Assembly (NCBI GenBank): GCA_964448045.1
Contig: CAYUVF010000072.1
Location: 1 to 16,747, forward strand
DNA length: 16,747 nucleotides
DNA from: CAYUVF01 sp964448045
GTDB lineage: Bacteria; Bacteroidota; Rhodothermia; Rhodothermales; Salinibacteraceae
Direction: 5' to 3'
The number at the start of each line of letters is the position of its first letter. The stretch's first letter is position 1. Positions 14,471 to 16,747 of this stretch are shown here, in pieces. The notes under the pieces are model-generated. The model ran no database searches. It was not told where the DNA came from and was given only the letters and a program-made list of their open reading frames with translations. Both the position numbers and the translations under genes were made by a program.

Positions 14471-16747
14471 ATGGTCTGGAAGAGGCTATTTGTACTCATT
14501 GCGTGCTGCATACTGGGATCTTGGATCCTGCCTGTTGGGGCCGCTCACGCGCAAACGAGCACCGTCACCGGCGTCGTCACCGATGCCACCGATGGAACCA
14601 CGCTGCCCGGCGTGAACATCTCGGTGCAGGGCACGATGCGCGGCACCACGACCAACGTCGATGGCGAATACAGCCTCACCGTGCCCGGCCCCGATGCGGT
14701 CTTGGTCTACTCGTTTGTGGGCTACGAGACGCGCCAGATCACGGTCGGCGACCGGACTGAGATCAACGTAGCCTTGTCCCCTGCAACGCAGGCGCTCGAC
14801 GAGCTGGTAGTCATCGGATATGGCGAGCAGCAGCGCGAGGACCTGACGACCTCGGTGTCGTCGATTTCGGAGGAGGACATCGCCAACCGCACGCTCACCA
14901 ACCCCGCCGAGGCGCTGCAGGGCACGATCCCGGGCCTCGTCGTCACCCAAAACTCGGGCAGCCCCGGGCAGGGCTTTAGCGTGCGGATTCGCGGCATCGC
15001 CTCGCCGGGCAACAACGATCCACTCTACGTCGTCGATGGCCTTCCGCTACCGGACCGGCCCGAGTACCTCGACCCCAACGACATCGCTTCGATCGATGTC
15101 ATTAAGGACGCCGCCGGCGCCGCCATCTACGGCACGCAGGGCAGCAACGGTGTCATCCTGATCACCACGAAGAAAGGGAGCGCCGGTCAGACGCGCGTCA
15201 ACTTCAACGCGCAGTACGGCAGTTCAGAAGCACCGCGCCAGATCGACATGCTGGAAGCCGCCGAGTACGCCACACTCCGCAACGAGGCCGCCATCAACGC
15301 CGGGCAGGCCCCGGTCTTCGAAAACCCGGCGGCGCTCCGTGGCGAATCAACGAACTGGCAGGACCAGATCTTCCAGACGGGCACGTTCCAAAAGTACAGC
15401 CTGGGCGTCTCGGGCGGCGGCGAGGGCTTCAGCTTCCGCGCCAGCGGTGACTTCACCGACGAAACCGGCATCGTCCGCACGTCCGACAACCGGCGGATCA
15501 ACTTCCGTATCAACACCGAATACACGGCCGAGTCCGGGCTCTTCACCGTCGGCGAAAACCTATCGATCGGGCGCAGCTTCCGGAATACGGTGCCGGAGGG
15601 CAGCGACGTGCGCAACTTCCTGATTCAGACGCTCCAGTTCTCGCCTGCGCAGCCGGTGCGCAACCCGGATCTCAACACGACCGAAAACTATACCTTCAGC
15701 CGGTTCGGCAACAACGCGTTCAACCCGGTGGCCGTGCTCGACTTCAACAACTCGGAAGACCGCGCTACGCGCCTGGCCGGCAACGTCTTCGGCGAGCTTG
15801 CGCCCCTCGACGGGCTCACGCTCCGGTCCGATTTCGGCCTCGATCTGCGCTACGGCGACAACTACTCGTTCACCCCGACCTACGAGGTCAGCCCCGAGTT
15901 TACGAACGCCATCAACAGTGTGGGGCGCTTCACGGACCGCCGCACCTCGCTCGTCTGGACGAATACAGTGGAGTATTCGCGCCTCATCAACGAGCAGCAC
16001 GACGTGACCGTGCTGGGCGGCACCTCGGCCGAGTGGAACGAATACGAGTTCATCAGTGCCAACCGCACGGGCCTGCCCAGCGACGACCCCTCGCTGCGCT
16101 ACCTGCAGCAGGGCACCGAGAGCCAGGGCGCCACGGGCGACCTCGACCGCTCCCGCCTCGTCTCCTACTTCGGGCGCCTCAATTACAGCTACGACAGCCG
16201 CTACCTCCTGACGCTCGTCGCTCGCTACGACGGCTCATCGCGCTTTGGCGAAAACAACCGCTTCGGCTTCTTCCCCTCGTTCTCGGTCGCCTGGCGGGTC
16301 TCCGAAGAGGCGTTCATGCAAGATGTCGACTTCGTTAGCGACCTCAAACTGCGCGGCGGATACGGCATCAACGGCAACGACGCCATTGGCGACTTCCTCT
16401 TCTTGACGGGCATCGAGGGCTTCCGCAACTACGTGCTCGGCCTCGAATCCGATGTCTTTCCCGGCGCGACGGTCGCCGGCTCCGGCAACCCCGACCTGAA
16501 GTGGGAGGAATCGCGGCAGACCAACATCGGCCTCGATGCGGCGCTGCTGGATGCGCGGCTGGAGGTGACCGCCGAGTACTACATCAAGAACACGGTGGAT
16601 CTGCTGATTGGCGTGCCCCAGCTCTCGACCAGCGGTGCGCAGCGCTTCGGGCAGGTCCAGAACGCCGGCGAGGTGCAGAACCGCGGCTTCGAGCTCTCGC
16701 TCAGCTGGGGCGACAACGCGCTCGACGGCGACCTCACCTACCGGGTA
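14471..16747 (+). CDS. SusC/RagA-type TonB-dependent outer membrane receptor (3' end outside window)
   Basis: An open frame of 759 codons runs from the ATG at 14471 to the last base with no stop. The signal peptide is MVWKRLFVLIACCILGSWIL and on to AHA-Q (cleavage after 27). A carboxypeptidase-regulatory-like domain follows at about 30-105 (TVTGVVTDATDGTTLPGVNI, FVGYETR), then the linker LDELVVIGYG (109-118). The plug has VRIRGIAS (171-178), PLYVVDG and IYGTQGSNGVILITTKKG (219-236), the SusC signature, and the beta-barrel continues to the edge. With a SusD lipoprotein, expected just downstream outside the window, it would import glycans or other large nutrients using TonB energy. The two LacI operators upstream suggest sugar control. 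Confidence 0.95.
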   Translation, partial: MVWKRLFVLIACCILGSWILPVGAAHAQTSTVTGVVTDATDGTTLPGVNISVQGTMRGTTTNVDGEYSLTVPGPDAVLVYSFVGYETRQITVGDRTEINVALSPATQALDELVVIGYGEQQREDLTTSVSSISEEDIANRTLTNPAEALQGTIPGLVVTQNSGSPGQGFSVRIRGIASPGNNDPLYVVDGLPLPDRPEYLDPNDIASIDVIKDAAGAAIYGTQGSNGVILITTKKGSAGQTRVNFNAQYGSSEAPRQIDMLEAAEYATLRNEAAINAGQAPVFENPAALRGESTNWQDQIFQTGTFQKYSLGVSGGGEGFSFRASGDFTDETGIVRTSDNRRINFRINTEYTAESGLFTVGENLSIGRSFRNTVPEGSDVRNFLIQTLQFSPAQPVRNPDLNTTENYTFSRFGNNAFNPVAVLDFNNSEDRATRLAGNVFGELAPLDGLTLRSDFGLDLRYGDNYSFTPTYEVSPEFTNAINSVGRFTDRRTSLVWTNTVEYSRLINEQHDVTVLGGTSAEWNEYEFISANRTGLPSDDPSLRYLQQGTESQGATGDLDRSRLVSYFGRLNYSYDSRYLLTLVARYDGSSRFGENNRFGFFPSFSVAWRVSEEAFMQDVDFVSDLKLRGGYGINGNDAIGDFLFLTGIEGFRNYVLGLESDVFPGATVAGSGNPDLKWEESRQTNIGLDAALLDARLEVTAEYYIKNTVDLLIGVPQLSTSGAQRFGQVQNAGEVQNRGFELSLSWGDNALDGDLTYRV

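Overview
The window is high-GC and has the gene set of a Bacteroidota/Rhodothermota-type bacterium (Salinibacter/Rhodothermus-like). It holds a SusC-type TonB-dependent receptor with the carboxypeptidase-regulatory N-domain, a LacI regulator with CcpA/LacI-like palindromes, and genes mostly without Shine-Dalgarno sequences. The taxonomic placement is an inference from gene content, not a database match.

Layout: (1) 1-2193, +: 3' part of a bacterial alpha-2-macroglobulin with an intact CxEQ thioester motif. (2) 5295-2338, -: a three-gene operon made of an ArsR-rhodanese fusion regulator, a fatty acid hydroxylase/sterol desaturase-like membrane enzyme, and an MFS transporter. A 7-8-7 palindrome lies just before the regulator's start. 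(3) 12912-5407, -: a seven-gene efflux operon, TetR - TolC-like outer membrane protein - HlyD lipoprotein - ABC ATPase - ABC ATPase - ABC-2 permease - ABC-2 permease, resembling cecR-ybhGFSR of enterobacteria with an outer-membrane partner added. The first three genes are joined by ATGA overlaps and are preceded by a good sigma70-like promoter with an operator at its start site. (4) 13185-14180, +: a LacI-family regulator. (5) 14471-16747, +: the 5' part of a susC gene, with two perfect LacI-type operators 33 bp apart in its promoter region.

The most unusual part is the non-coding sequence inside the efflux operon. Its first junctions overlap by 4 bp, but each later junction is filled with structured repeat DNA, different each time. 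At 10060-10091 there is a degenerate 8-bp tandem repeat, and a second one at 10143-10174 has become the C-terminal tail of HlyD. At 8908-9045 there is a nested palindrome of about 138 bp, followed on its right by a three-arm set of mutually exclusive hairpins (9060-9104). At 8767-8806 there is another degenerate octamer series. At 7775-8045 there is a divergent array of ten small hairpins, each preceded by TGAC, most with the architecture NN-GA-NN-loop-NN-GA-NN (tandem G.A mismatches) and two with identical GCGCC stems closed by GNRA-type loops. At 6541-6636 there are two more octamer series. The apex of the large palindrome carries the same 15-nt hairpin design as the array, which suggests one related family of elements. 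I do not recognise it as a named repeat family.
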